Source: UBA4055 sp036721445
Lineage (GTDB): Bacteria; UBA4055
DNA: 32,346 bases
NCBI GenBank assembly: GCA_036721445.1
Contig: DAIMKZ010000012.1
Span: forward strand, 1-32,346
Direction: 5' to 3'
The translations under genes were made by a program, and so were the position numbers. Below, one piece after another: positions 1 through 8,740 of the stretch (position 1 is the first letter of the stretch; every line of letters starts with the position of its first letter). Under the pieces are notes generated by a model. The model was not told the origin of the DNA. It saw only the letters and a program-made list of their open reading frames with translations, and made no database searches.

Positions 1-1
1 G

Positions 2-2116
2 TTGATAAAGTTAATAGTTTCAGTATCAGTGCTTTTAGCATTAAATTCTGTTTTTGCAAAAGAGATCACTGATGACCTTGGAAAAACATGCCACACATTT
101 AAAGTAAACGAGGACATGGTCGAATTTTTGAGGATAAGAGGTTCGGGAGTGCTGATGTACAAGGAAAGCAACATGGCGGAACCGCTGCTTCCTCTTCTTA
201 ATAAAACCTTTGTTCAGTATCTCGACAGAAGCGGAAGGAATGTAAAAGTCCTTGCCTATGACGGAATAAATCCGCCCGTTGAAGGATGGCTGACCAAATT
301 CAATGTCGAAAGTAAGAACGATATTTTTAATTACTATTACGGAGAACCTTTCACTATCCTGATAGAAGCAGAAGACAGCGATGAAGTAAAAGATGTTCCC
401 GTTGATAAGATCGTATGGATTACCAAAAATGTCACAAAGCTGTACTACGAACCTTCTCACACTTCAGATTACAAGTACGAGATCTATTTCGGATTGAAGA
501 TGGAGGCGAAAAAACAGAGAGGTGATTTTTATTATGTCCTTATATACAACAGCATATTCCAAGAATACAGGAACGGATGGGTAAAGGTCGACGATTGCGG
601 AACTTATGAGTATTTCTCAAAAGAATTCGAGAAGAGAAAGATCGATTATGACAGAGAACTTGCCGGCATTGATACAAAGATAAATGAAATGGAGCAGTTC
701 GTAATGACTGCGGGAACAGAGATCAAAAAGGCTGAGACTGAAAGATTCAGGCTGATAGCTCAAAGGAACATTCTGAAAGAAAGGGTGAATCTCCTGAAAA
801 TGGAGAAACTGGCTCTTGAGGATGAAGAAACAAGAAAAGCCGCTGAAGAAATTGCAACGCTCGAATCCAGGCTTGATGAACTGAAGAAACTCGACAACGA
901 GATCGGAGATCAGATATTAAAACTAGAAACGACCATGAAAAGATCTTTCTCAGATATCGACATTAACACTGATAAAGCTGAAAAATTAAAATTGGCTCTG
1001 GAGAACATGAAAATGGGAAGATATGAAGCCGCTGAGTCGATGCTACAGATAACTCCCAGAGAAGAAGCTGAAGAAATGATAGAAGAAGAAACAGTAGAAC
1101 TTGATCAGGAAACGGTTGAGGAAAAAGAAGACGAGTGTGCTCCGATAAAAGATAAACTCGACCGCAGAATGGCTGAATTTGAAAAGGTCAGAAGCGATAT
1201 GACCGGCAGGATCACAAGGGAGGAATACAACAGACTTTATGACCAGTACATGAAAATATGGTCGGACATTAATGCGATAAAGAATGACTTTTCAAAATGT
1301 GAAACATACTCCAGGAACAAGCATATTGCATTATATAATGATGCTCTGAGCCTTAAAAAAGAAGAGGAATACGATGATGCCCTTGATCTGCTGATCGAGG
1401 CTGTAGAACTAAAACCGGATTTTGATGAAGGGTATTTTCAGATAGTAACGATACTAATCGGGCTTGATGAAGATGATGAGGCAGGAGATTATATCGAAAA
1501 AATATCTGACGGAGAGAAGAAAGGAAAACTTTACTACAAAAGAGCATTATCTGTAAAAGACAATTATCCCGGAAAAGCCATACGATATTTTGAGAAAATG
1601 GCGGATCTTTATAAACCCGAACTGGCTTACTATTACATCGGTATCGCATATTCAGAAAAACTCTCCGATCAGGAAAACGCTATCAGAAATTTCCGAAAAT
1701 CTCTTGATATCGATCCGGAAGACCCCAAAGTTCTCGAAGCCGCTGGCGCTGCTTATATGGAACTTAAACCAAGAATGGGCCAGGAGAAAAATGCAAATTA
1801 CAACCTCGCTCTGAGCTATCTTGAAAAAGCGGCCCGTAATTCTGATAAATATAGCTACGCCAATGCAGACGTACTGAACGCCAGATTAAGCCAGGTATAC
1901 AATATTCTCGGAAGATTCTCCAGCGCTCTCAAGCACGGTGAGACCGCTTTAAACAAAGCAAGATTCCAGCCGTTCGGAATTGCACATCTTGAAATAGGGA
2001 AAGCACTGATCAGCCTGGACAGAAAAAATGAGGCTTTGGACCACTTGAAAGAAGCCGCAAAGGACATCTCCACAAAAACCGAAGCGGAATACTGGATAAA
2101 AGAAACAGGGAATTGA
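2..2116 (+). CDS. Secreted/envelope protein with SH3-like, coiled-coil and TPR regions (5' end at window edge)
   Basis: The readable start is a TTG at the first bases of the window. It gives a convincing signal peptide (MIKLIVSVSVLLALNSVFA, cleavage before KE), so the gene is probably almost complete, but a start just outside the window cannot be excluded. Residues about 25-200 look like small beta-rich SH3-type modules. Residues about 210-330 are a charged coiled coil (repeated E/K/L heptads), followed by an acidic linker. Residues about 430-700 hold several TPR-like helical pairs, for example AIRNFRKSLDIDPEDPKVLE. Such proteins are periplasmic or outer-membrane-associated scaffolds; no enzymatic motif is seen. 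It is the first readable gene of a tight + strand operon, 7 bp ahead of ribF. The TPR and coiled-coil assignment is firm, the role unknown. Confidence 0.8.
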   Translation: MIKLIVSVSVLLALNSVFAKEITDDLGKTCHTFKVNEDMVEFLRIRGSGVLMYKESNMAEPLLPLLNKTFVQYLDRSGRNVKVLAYDGINPPVEGWLTKFNVESKNDIFNYYYGEPFTILIEAEDSDEVKDVPVDKIVWITKNVTKLYYEPSHTSDYKYEIYFGLKMEAKKQRGDFYYVLIYNSIFQEYRNGWVKVDDCGTYEYFSKEFEKRKIDYDRELAGIDTKINEMEQFVMTAGTEIKKAETERFRLIAQRNILKERVNLLKMEKLALEDEETRKAAEEIATLESRLDELKKLDNEIGDQILKLETTMKRSFSDIDINTDKAEKLKLALENMKMGRYEAAESMLQITPREEAEEMIEEETVELDQETVEEKEDECAPIKDKLDRRMAEFEKVRSDMTGRITREEYNRLYDQYMKIWSDINAIKNDFSKCETYSRNKHIALYNDALSLKKEEEYDDALDLLIEAVELKPDFDEGYFQIVTILIGLDEDDEAGDYIEKISDGEKKGKLYYKRALSVKDNYPGKAIRYFEKMADLYKPELAYYYIGIAYSEKLSDQENAIRNFRKSLDIDPEDPKVLEAAGAAYMELKPRMGQEKNANYNLALSYLEKAARNSDKYSYANADVLNARLSQVYNILGRFSSALKHGETALNKARFQPFGIAHLEIGKALISLDRKNEALDHLKEAAKDISTKTEAEYWIKETGN

Positions 2117-2123
2117 GATACTG

Positions 2124-3062
2124 ATGAAAATAGTACGCGACATCGCCGGCCTTAAAGATATTCCTGTATCATTTACGCTCGGATCGTATGACGGTCTTCA
2201 TACCGGACATGTACTTCTTTTAAATGAGCTGAAGAAAGTATCCGAACAGTCCGGAACTGCGTCTCTTGTGATCTCATTCTATCCCCACCCGAGGAAGATC
2301 GTTGACGAGAATTTCGATCTTAAACTTCTGAATACAAAGGATGAAAAAATCGGAATAATCAGTTCTTTAGGAATTGATCTTATCCATTTTATAAATTTCA
2401 CAAAGGAATTTTCAGAGACCGGATACATTGAATTCTACACAAATTACATATTTGCTTATCTTGATGTAAAAAATATAGTCGCAGGTACGAATCATCACTT
2501 CGGAGAAAACCGTGAAGGTGACAACACCGGTCTGTCAGCTCTTTGCGGACGGAATTCAGTGAACCTTTTTTCTGTTCCCCCCATTGAATATGAAGGCAGA
2601 ACTGTATCCAGCACAAGAATAAGAAGATCCCTTGCTGATGGAGATGTAGAAAACGCTTCAAAGATGCTGGGATACGATTATTTCATAAGCGGAAATATCG
2701 TCAGGGGAAAAGGACTGGGATCCGTCATCGGATTCCCGACGGCTAATCTGAATATAGAAGGTCTTGAGAAAGTTATTCCCGCCAGCGGCGTCTATCTGAC
2801 TTTGGTAAAGATAAGAGATGAAGAGCATTATGCTGTTACGAATATAGGAAACAACCCGACAGTGGGCGGGATCGGCACAAATATTGAGAGCCATTTACTC
2901 GATATAAATTCAGACATATACGGCGAGACAGTCCGGATATCTTTTTTAAAACGAATGAGGAATGAGATAAAATTTTCCTCTGAGAGAGAATTATCAGAAG
3001 CATTAAAAAAAGATGTCGCCCTGGCTGAAAAGATCATAAGGTCCGGGGGTGACGGAAAATGA
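2124..3062 (+). CDS. ribF: Bifunctional riboflavin kinase / FAD synthetase
   Basis: Makes FMN from riboflavin and then FAD, in the cytoplasm. The N-terminal nucleotidyltransferase domain carries the GSYDGLHTGH motif near residue 18 (family consensus GxFDGxHxGH), the SFYPHPR segment, and GTNHHFGENREGD at about residue 121 where the family has GxDFRFGxxRxGD. The SSTRIRRSL segment follows at about residue 160. The C-terminal flavokinase domain has GKGLGSVIGFPTANL (the PTAN motif) and NIGNNPTVGG. At 312 residues it has the usual full length. The start lies 7 bp after the TPR gene stop, and the end overlaps the next ATG by 4 bp, so translation is probably coupled. Identification is secure. The slightly unusual Tyr in GSYDG (Phe is common) is tolerated in the family. 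Confidence 0.96.
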   Translation: MKIVRDIAGLKDIPVSFTLGSYDGLHTGHVLLLNELKKVSEQSGTASLVISFYPHPRKIVDENFDLKLLNTKDEKIGIISSLGIDLIHFINFTKEFSETGYIEFYTNYIFAYLDVKNIVAGTNHHFGENREGDNTGLSALCGRNSVNLFSVPPIEYEGRTVSSTRIRRSLADGDVENASKMLGYDYFISGNIVRGKGLGSVIGFPTANLNIEGLEKVIPASGVYLTLVKIRDEEHYAVTNIGNNPTVGGIGTNIESHLLDINSDIYGETVRISFLKRMRNEIKFSSERELSEALKKDVALAEKIIRSGGDGK

Positions 3063-3544
3063 ACATCCTGATCCTGTCCGATACACATTTCAGAAGAGGA
3101 TTCTCTCTCGGCAGCGAGTTTCTGGAACTGATACCGCGATCCGACATGATCATCCACTGCGGTGATTTTACAGGTATTGAATTTTATAACTTCCTTAATT
3201 CATCTGGGAAACTGACTGCTGTAAAAGGCAACAATGATCATGAACTGAGAAACATCCTGCCTGCCGAAACACACATTGAACTGGAGGGAAGAAAAATCAC
3301 AATACTGCACGGACACTTATGCAGCCTGTCTGCCGTTCATCTCAAATATGACAGCTCCGATATTATCATACACGGGCACACTCACCATCCGCTTATTGAG
3401 GATTTGAACGGCAAACTGATCCTGAACCCCGGAAGCCTTACGATGAACAGATATGCAGAAAACAATTCTTTTATGACATTATACCTAAAAAAATCTGAGA
3501 AACCGCAGGCTAAGATACATTACCTAAACAGCAGAGGGACCTGA
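3059..3544 (+). CDS. YfcE/MJ0936-family metallophosphoesterase
   Basis: A compact 161-residue calcineurin-like phosphodiesterase. All metal-ligand motifs of the YfcE/MJ0936 class are readable in order: LSDTHF (residues 5-10), HCGDFTG, KGNNDHE, LHGH, and HGHTHHP followed by LNPGS. Family members hydrolyse phosphodiesters with a di-metal centre and are cytosolic; the physiological substrate is generally not known. The ATG overlaps the ribF stop by 4 bp and the stop is 1 bp from the next start, so it is mid-operon. The ribF neighbourhood hints at nucleotide metabolism but does not fix a substrate. Confidence 0.92.
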   Translation: MNILILSDTHFRRGFSLGSEFLELIPRSDMIIHCGDFTGIEFYNFLNSSGKLTAVKGNNDHELRNILPAETHIELEGRKITILHGHLCSLSAVHLKYDSSDIIIHGHTHHPLIEDLNGKLILNPGSLTMNRYAENNSFMTLYLKKSEKPQAKIHYLNSRGT

Positions 3545-3545
3545 A

Positions 3546-5066
3546 ATGTACAGATTTACTGATCCTGAGATCGAACAGCTCAACGGCAGAGGCATTATCG
3601 AGTACGCCGCATACGAACAGCTGAATATCCTTTCGGAAGGAGCGCCTTACGCAGATATCACCGCGCCTGCAGTTATAGGCAACGGGATCAACATTATATC
3701 CGAACAGGAAAAGATCGATTATATGGAGCTTTATAAGACAGCCAGACTGGACTCCAGGATAATGAAATTCGTTCCCGCGTCCGGAGCGGCCACAAGAATG
3801 TTCAATGATCTGATAAAAGCACATCAGGGTGAAATGAATGATGAAGCTCTCAAATCGCTCGAGAACCTTAAAGATTTCGCTTTCTACGAAGACCTTGAAA
3901 AGCTTTTTCTGTTCAGAAACCTCGACATTGACAAACTGATCGAGAACAGGAACTGGAAAGAGATAATAGATCATCTGCTGTACGAGAAAGGACTCAATTA
4001 TGCGGACAGGCCGAAAGCCCTGATCAAATTCACGAAATATGACGGTTATACGAGAACTGCCCTGGAAGAACAGATTTATGAAGCGATAAGCATCTTTACG
4101 GACAAGGATAATAAAGTCAGGATACATTTTACTTTATCGGAAAAGTATATTCCTCTCGTAAATGATCTTATAAACGATTTCAGAGAAAACCTGCGCGGCA
4201 TTACCCTTGATATAGATTTCTCTGTACAGAAACCGTCAACGGACACTCTCGCAGTATACGCTGACGATAACAATCCTGTAAAGAACGCTGACGGCGAACT
4301 TATTTTCAGGCCGGGAGGTCACGGCGCGCTCATTGAGAATCTTAACGACCTTGATGCCGATCTTGTCGTAGTTAAGAATATCGACAACGTGCTGAACAAA
4401 GAATACAGAACAGAATCAGAGGAATATACAAAGCTTCTGACGGGGTATCTGATAAATATAGAAAATAAGGTAAAGTCTTTTCTTAACGGGATCGATATTC
4501 TCTCGCAGGATTCGATCGAGGAGATAAAATTCTTATCGAAAAAATATTTCTATATAGATCTGGAAAAACAGCTCGGATATCTCAATAACATCGAGAAGAA
4601 CGATTTTCTTTTCAATTTTCTAAACAGGCCTATAAGAGTTTGCGGCATGATAAGAAATACGGGAGAACCCGGAGGCGGACCGTTTTTTGTAAAAACCGAG
4701 AAGGGAATATCTCTTCAGGTCGTAGAATCTTCGCAGATAGACATGAACGATCCCGCCAAAAAATCGATTTTCGAAAGATCGACACATTTTAATCCTGTTT
4801 TGATAGCCTGCTCCCTTCGGGATTACAGAAACGAAAGGTTCGATCTGAAGAAATTCGTAGATAAAAACTCATATTTTATAGCTAATAAAACTTTTAACGG
4901 GAAAAAAATAAAAGCGCTTGAGCTCCCCGGGCTGTGGAACGGAGCAATGAGCGACTGGATAACAGCTTTTGTAGAAATCCCGCTGGAAACTTTCTGCCCG
5001 GCAAAAACGGTGAACGACCTCTTGAAAAAAGAAAGATATCAGAGACCGATAGGACAGGCGGAATGA
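3546..5066 (+). CDS. DUF4301 family protein
   Basis: A 506-residue cytosolic protein with the hallmark of DUF4301, the segment KFVPASGAATRMFNDL near residue 75. No biochemical function is established that I know of. Two motifs resemble sugar-nucleotide pyrophosphorylases (UDPGP/GT-A fold): the PASGAATRM loop looks like the LxGGxGTR nucleotide loop, and RPGGHGALIENLNDLDADLV followed by VVKNIDNVL (about residues 258-287) recalls the PPGxGD...SNxDN substrate region. The C-terminal third has a conserved-looking RVCGMIRNTGEPGGGPFFV segment. No signal peptide or membrane segment is present. An AGAGGGAC ribosome-binding site precedes the ATG, and the stop overlaps the start of the downstream GH2-like gene (ATGATGA). 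Family call is good; the nucleotidyltransferase idea is inference. Confidence 0.82.
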   Translation: MYRFTDPEIEQLNGRGIIEYAAYEQLNILSEGAPYADITAPAVIGNGINIISEQEKIDYMELYKTARLDSRIMKFVPASGAATRMFNDLIKAHQGEMNDEALKSLENLKDFAFYEDLEKLFLFRNLDIDKLIENRNWKEIIDHLLYEKGLNYADRPKALIKFTKYDGYTRTALEEQIYEAISIFTDKDNKVRIHFTLSEKYIPLVNDLINDFRENLRGITLDIDFSVQKPSTDTLAVYADDNNPVKNADGELIFRPGGHGALIENLNDLDADLVVVKNIDNVLNKEYRTESEEYTKLLTGYLINIENKVKSFLNGIDILSQDSIEEIKFLSKKYFYIDLEKQLGYLNNIEKNDFLFNFLNRPIRVCGMIRNTGEPGGGPFFVKTEKGISLQVVESSQIDMNDPAKKSIFERSTHFNPVLIACSLRDYRNERFDLKKFVDKNSYFIANKTFNGKKIKALELPGLWNGAMSDWITAFVEIPLETFCPAKTVNDLLKKERYQRPIGQAE

Positions 5067-7684
5067 TGAAATTTATGAAGATATCTTGCCTGACCCTCAT
5101 AACCATACTGCTTCTGAACGCGGAGGCCTGGGCAGTAGTATTCTATTCGAACCCTGAAGATCTGTCCGAATATGTAGGCAGCGGGCTCTATCCCGAAAAC
5201 CGTTTTTCAAAAAAGATCCCGCTGAACTCGAACTGGCAATTCAGACTTGAAGGAGACAGTGAATGGAACGACATATATATCCCTTCATGCTATGACGGTT
5301 TCAATCCTGAAAAGAAGATATATTTCAGAACAAATTTCTACATCGGCGGAAAGAAATCTCTGGAAAGAAGTTATAAACTGGTCTTTTACGGTGTAAATTA
5401 TAAATGTAATGTAAAAGTGAACGATGTTTTCATTGAAAATCATTCCTCGCCGAACGGATTTGAAATAAACCTGAATAAAGACGATCTGAATTTCTCTGAA
5501 ACAAATTCTCTTGTGCTGGAAGTCAGCAGCAAACTTACATCTACCACTATTCCCTCGACAATGCAGGTTGACGGATGGCGAAATTACGGCGGAATATTCA
5601 GGGACGTCTACCTCATAATTAACTCACAGATATTTATCTCGGACACGGACATCAAGTATTATTTTAATTCTGACTACACAAAAGTAAATGCGGAGATTAC
5701 TTCCGAAATAACCGACAACAATTTCATTAGCATCTCTGACAACGACTCTGTCAGCTACAGCAACATGATATACTCCTATTTCGAAATAACAGATCTTGGC
5801 ACAAAAAAAATCGTTCACAAATCGGAAAAGAAGAACATTGAGATCAGAAGATACAGGAACGATCAGATCAAATTCAACTTCGAAATGAACGAACCCAAAT
5901 TATGGTCTCCCGAAGACCCTAATCTCTATCTAGTTTCCGTATATCTGGGTAACACTGACGAAATGGAATCCGAGCAGGATTTCCACAGGTACGACATTAC
6001 TTTCGGGTTCAGAGAACTAAAGATCAAAGAAAACAGATTCATGCTCAACGGACAGAATTTCTATCTCAAGGGAGTTTCGCGCTATGAAGACATCCGCGGC
6101 ATGGGAAACTCGATAACATACTCAATGATGAAAAAAGAGATCGGGAAGATCAAAAATCTAGGATCGAATATAATATACTGTAACGCTTATGCGCCTCACC
6201 CCTATCTCATGGACCTTTGCGACAAATTCGGAATTTTCGTACTTCAGGAGATCCCTGTGAACTCCGCTCCCGCTGTATCGTTAAGGGACAGGGATTTTGT
6301 TGAAAGAGCAATAAACATACTTGAAGAAACGGTGAAAAGGGACGGTAACAGGCCGAGTTTATTTGGAGTGGGTCTCGGATCGGGCTATAATGTTTATGAT
6401 CTTCAGACAGTTGACTTCATTAAAGACCTTTCAGATAAATCAAAAGAGCTTAACGACGATCTTTTCACTTATATTACTTCAGAATTCACCGAATACGACG
6501 AATATTATAAACTGACTGACTTTAACATCATAAGTATAAGCAGCAGCACTCTTGACCCCGATTTCAAGAACTCGATAGCGAATATTTCCAGAAAAGGATT
6601 AATTAAACCTATAGTTGCCAATAACGGACTGATCAGAGTATATCCGGGTAATCAGAACGGGTACGCCGACCCGTATAGCGAGCCTGCACAGGCTAAACAG
6701 CTTATGGAATCATATATAACCATGGCAGATGAAGAAAATATTGCGGGGATCATAGTAGACTCGTTCAGGGACAGGAGGAGCGAAGTATCCCTTCTGACCA
6801 ACAAACCTGATGACGATCTGTATATAATCAGGAACGGACTTATTGATTATGAGGGAAATGAAAGACTGTCATACAGATTTCTGGACGCGCTGTTCAAAAC
6901 AAGACGAACTCCGGCCATAGCTCAGGGTGAATATACAGAACCTGAAGTAAACATTTATTTTATTATAGGCCTGTTCCTTACAGTGCTATATCTGTATATG
7001 ATAAAAAGAGAGCATTATCTTTTCGTTAACAGCATAAGAAGTATAAAAAATCCCGATGCTTTTTTCATTGATATAAGGGACAGAAGAATAACTCAGGTAC
7101 TTCAGGCTCTATTTGTTGGATCGATGTCAGCATACGGCATATCAGCTGTGATATCGACTGTTTTTTATTCTTTCAGACAGAATGAAAAATTCGATTTCTT
7201 CCTAACTTACTTCATCAGGAACGATATCCTGAAAAAATTTCTGACCTTTTCGTCTTGGGAACCGATGATCTTCATAATATCTTCAACTATACTGACACTT
7301 GCTTTCTTCATATTGCTTTCCCTATTTGTAAGAACAGTCTCAGTTTTCTTTAACCACAGGTTTTCTTTATCAGTATCTATATCGATGATACTGTGGAATT
7401 CGATTGTATTTTTACCACTTGTACCGCTCTCCGCAGTATTTTTGAGGATATTCAGCCCTCTTTCCGTTAAGATAGTACTGCTCATTTTCACAATGATGAT
7501 ATTATGGTTTACATTAAGGCTGTTCTTAATAATGTCAGTCTCTTTCAAAGCCGGATTGAGCAGGGTCATCTGGGTGAATATAGGAATCCTAAGCGGAATA
7601 GGACTCCTGTGGCTTTATTTCTTTGAATTCAACACTGACAGGTTCAGTTATTTATTGTACCTGACAGATCTGCTTGTGAGATAA
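5063..7684 (+). CDS. Membrane-anchored glycoside hydrolase family 2-like protein, apparent pseudoenzyme
   Basis: The start is the ATG at 5063, overlapping the DUF4301 stop; the same frame is open further upstream but lies inside that gene. It is followed by a signal peptide (ISCLTLITILLLNAEAWA). The 873-residue protein has a GH2 jelly-roll domain (about 50-190, with VDGWRNYGGIFRDVYL), an immunoglobulin-like middle domain (about 195-320) and a TIM-barrel-like region (about 325-610, with NGQNFYLKGVSRYED and APHPYLMDLCDKFGIFVLQE). The acid/base motif that reads WSLGNE in active enzymes reads VGLGSG at about 436-441, so Glu is replaced by Gly. The nucleophile segment (KPIIxxEYG in enzymes) reads KPIVANNG at 515-522, with Asn instead of Glu. 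After residue 630 come about six or seven hydrophobic spans. It is likely a carbohydrate-binding or sensing membrane protein rather than a glycosidase. It is the last gene of the operon. Confidence 0.78.
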   Translation: MMKFMKISCLTLITILLLNAEAWAVVFYSNPEDLSEYVGSGLYPENRFSKKIPLNSNWQFRLEGDSEWNDIYIPSCYDGFNPEKKIYFRTNFYIGGKKSLERSYKLVFYGVNYKCNVKVNDVFIENHSSPNGFEINLNKDDLNFSETNSLVLEVSSKLTSTTIPSTMQVDGWRNYGGIFRDVYLIINSQIFISDTDIKYYFNSDYTKVNAEITSEITDNNFISISDNDSVSYSNMIYSYFEITDLGTKKIVHKSEKKNIEIRRYRNDQIKFNFEMNEPKLWSPEDPNLYLVSVYLGNTDEMESEQDFHRYDITFGFRELKIKENRFMLNGQNFYLKGVSRYEDIRGMGNSITYSMMKKEIGKIKNLGSNIIYCNAYAPHPYLMDLCDKFGIFVLQEIPVNSAPAVSLRDRDFVERAINILEETVKRDGNRPSLFGVGLGSGYNVYDLQTVDFIKDLSDKSKELNDDLFTYITSEFTEYDEYYKLTDFNIISISSSTLDPDFKNSIANISRKGLIKPIVANNGLIRVYPGNQNGYADPYSEPAQAKQLMESYITMADEENIAGIIVDSFRDRRSEVSLLTNKPDDDLYIIRNGLIDYEGNERLSYRFLDALFKTRRTPAIAQGEYTEPEVNIYFIIGLFLTVLYLYMIKREHYLFVNSIRSIKNPDAFFIDIRDRRITQVLQALFVGSMSAYGISAVISTVFYSFRQNEKFDFFLTYFIRNDILKKFLTFSSWEPMIFIISSTILTLAFFILLSLFVRTVSVFFNHRFSLSVSISMILWNSIVFLPLVPLSAVFLRIFSPLSVKIVLLIFTMMILWFTLRLFLIMSVSFKAGLSRVIWVNIGILSGIGLLWLYFFEFNTDRFSYLLYLTDLLVR

Positions 7685-7708
7685 AAAAAGGGCGGTCCGG
7701 CCGCCCTT
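7683..7708 (-). terminator. Rho-independent terminator of trxB
   Basis: An inverted repeat AAGGGCGG / CCGCCCTT with a 5-nt loop lies between the two convergent genes. Read on the - strand, the stem is followed by seven T, which makes a good intrinsic terminator 5 bp beyond the trxB stop. On the + strand only two T follow the stem, so it would be a weak terminator for the operon that ends at 7684. Confidence 0.85.
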
Positions 7709-7713
7709 AAGTA

Positions 7714-8649
7714 TCACAGATACTGCTCGTCTTCAAAATACCATTCGTTATAATGCTCGATCGACTTTATTGCCGTAGCCGCATCACCGCATGCTGTGAC
7801 TATCTGCCGCTGTTTCTTAGCGATTATATCACCAGCTGCAAATATTCCCGGTATATTCGTATGCATTAACATATCTGTGATTATATAGCCTGAACTGTCC
7901 TTGTCGATTATTCCCGGCACGAACTCGGTCCCCGGAATATAGCCGACGAATATGAATATCCCGTCTACCGGAAAATCAGAGACCTCTTCCGTTTTTAAAT
8001 TCCTTATCTTAAGATTGCTAACCGCCGGTGTGCCTTCAATAGCGTCTACTACTGAATCCCAGATGAAATCCACTTTAGGATGCTTCATCGCTTTTTCCTG
8101 GATTATCTTGGTCGCTCTCAGCTTGTCCCTTCTGTGAATTATAGTGACTCTTTTAGCGAACTTCGTCAGGAAAAGGCCTTCCTCCACCGCTGAGTCGCCG
8201 CCGCCTACAACAGCCACATGCTTGTCCCTGTAAAAAGCGCCGTCGCATGTTGCGCAGTATGAAACGCCTCTTCCAATATGTTCTTCCTCTCCCGGGCTTC
8301 CGAGTCTTCTTGGCGACGATCCTGTTGCAATCAGAATAGATTTTGTGACATATTCGGCCGAGTCGCTTTTTATGGTGTGTCCGTTCGTTCCGGCACCAAC
8401 TTCGATCGACAGCACTTCTTCGCTCCTGATCTCCAGCCCGAAATCCCGGGCCTGTTTCTCCATGTTCACTACCAGTTCCGGTCCGCTGATGCCGGGAGTA
8501 CCCGGATAATTCTCGACTTCAGCCGTTATTGATACGTTTCCGCCGGGCATCATTTTTTCCAGCATAACCACGTTCATCTTTGATCTTGCCGCATAGATAC
8601 CGGCCGTCAGTCCCGCTGGTCCCCCTCCGATGATAATAAGGTCGTACAT
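7714..8649 (-). CDS. trxB: Thioredoxin-disulfide reductase
   Basis: A 311-residue FAD/NADPH flavoprotein that reduces thioredoxin in the cytoplasm. The FAD-binding GGGPAGLTAGIYAARS is at residues 8-23, the redox-active CATCDG at about residue 135, and the NADPH-binding VVGGGDSAVEEG at about 147-158. The second FAD-contact motif, GIFAAGDI, is near the C-terminus. Length and domain order match low-molecular-weight TrxB. A GGAGG ribosome-binding site lies 5 bp before the ATG, with a strong sigma-70 promoter upstream and its own terminator, so it is probably monocistronic. Confidence 0.96.
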   Translation of the reverse strand: MYDLIIIGGGPAGLTAGIYAARSKMNVVMLEKMMPGGNVSITAEVENYPGTPGISGPELVVNMEKQARDFGLEIRSEEVLSIEVGAGTNGHTIKSDSAEYVTKSILIATGSSPRRLGSPGEEEHIGRGVSYCATCDGAFYRDKHVAVVGGGDSAVEEGLFLTKFAKRVTIIHRRDKLRATKIIQEKAMKHPKVDFIWDSVVDAIEGTPAVSNLKIRNLKTEEVSDFPVDGIFIFVGYIPGTEFVPGIIDKDSSGYIITDMLMHTNIPGIFAAGDIIAKKQRQIVTACGDAATAIKSIEHYNEWYFEDEQYL

Positions 8650-8696
8650 TTATTCCTCCAATTATTATTTTTCAATACTTAGCGAACTCACTAATA

Positions 8697-8725
8697 AATA
8701 TAATCAATATACTTGCGGTTGTCAA
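8697..8725 (-). promoter_or_regulatory. Sigma-70-type promoter of trxB
   Basis: Reading the - strand, TTGACA (8725-8720), a 17-bp spacer and TATATT (8702-8697) lie about 50 bp ahead of the trxB ATG. The -35 box sits in the 91-bp gap just after the beta-helix gene. The match to the housekeeping consensus is near perfect. Confidence 0.8.
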
Positions 8726-8740
8726 ATCTTTTTTGAATTT

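Noticed and set aside
3510..4127. A 205-codon - strand frame opposite the DUF4301 gene.
   Set aside because: It lies antisense inside a well-supported gene and operon, with no recognisable protein features.
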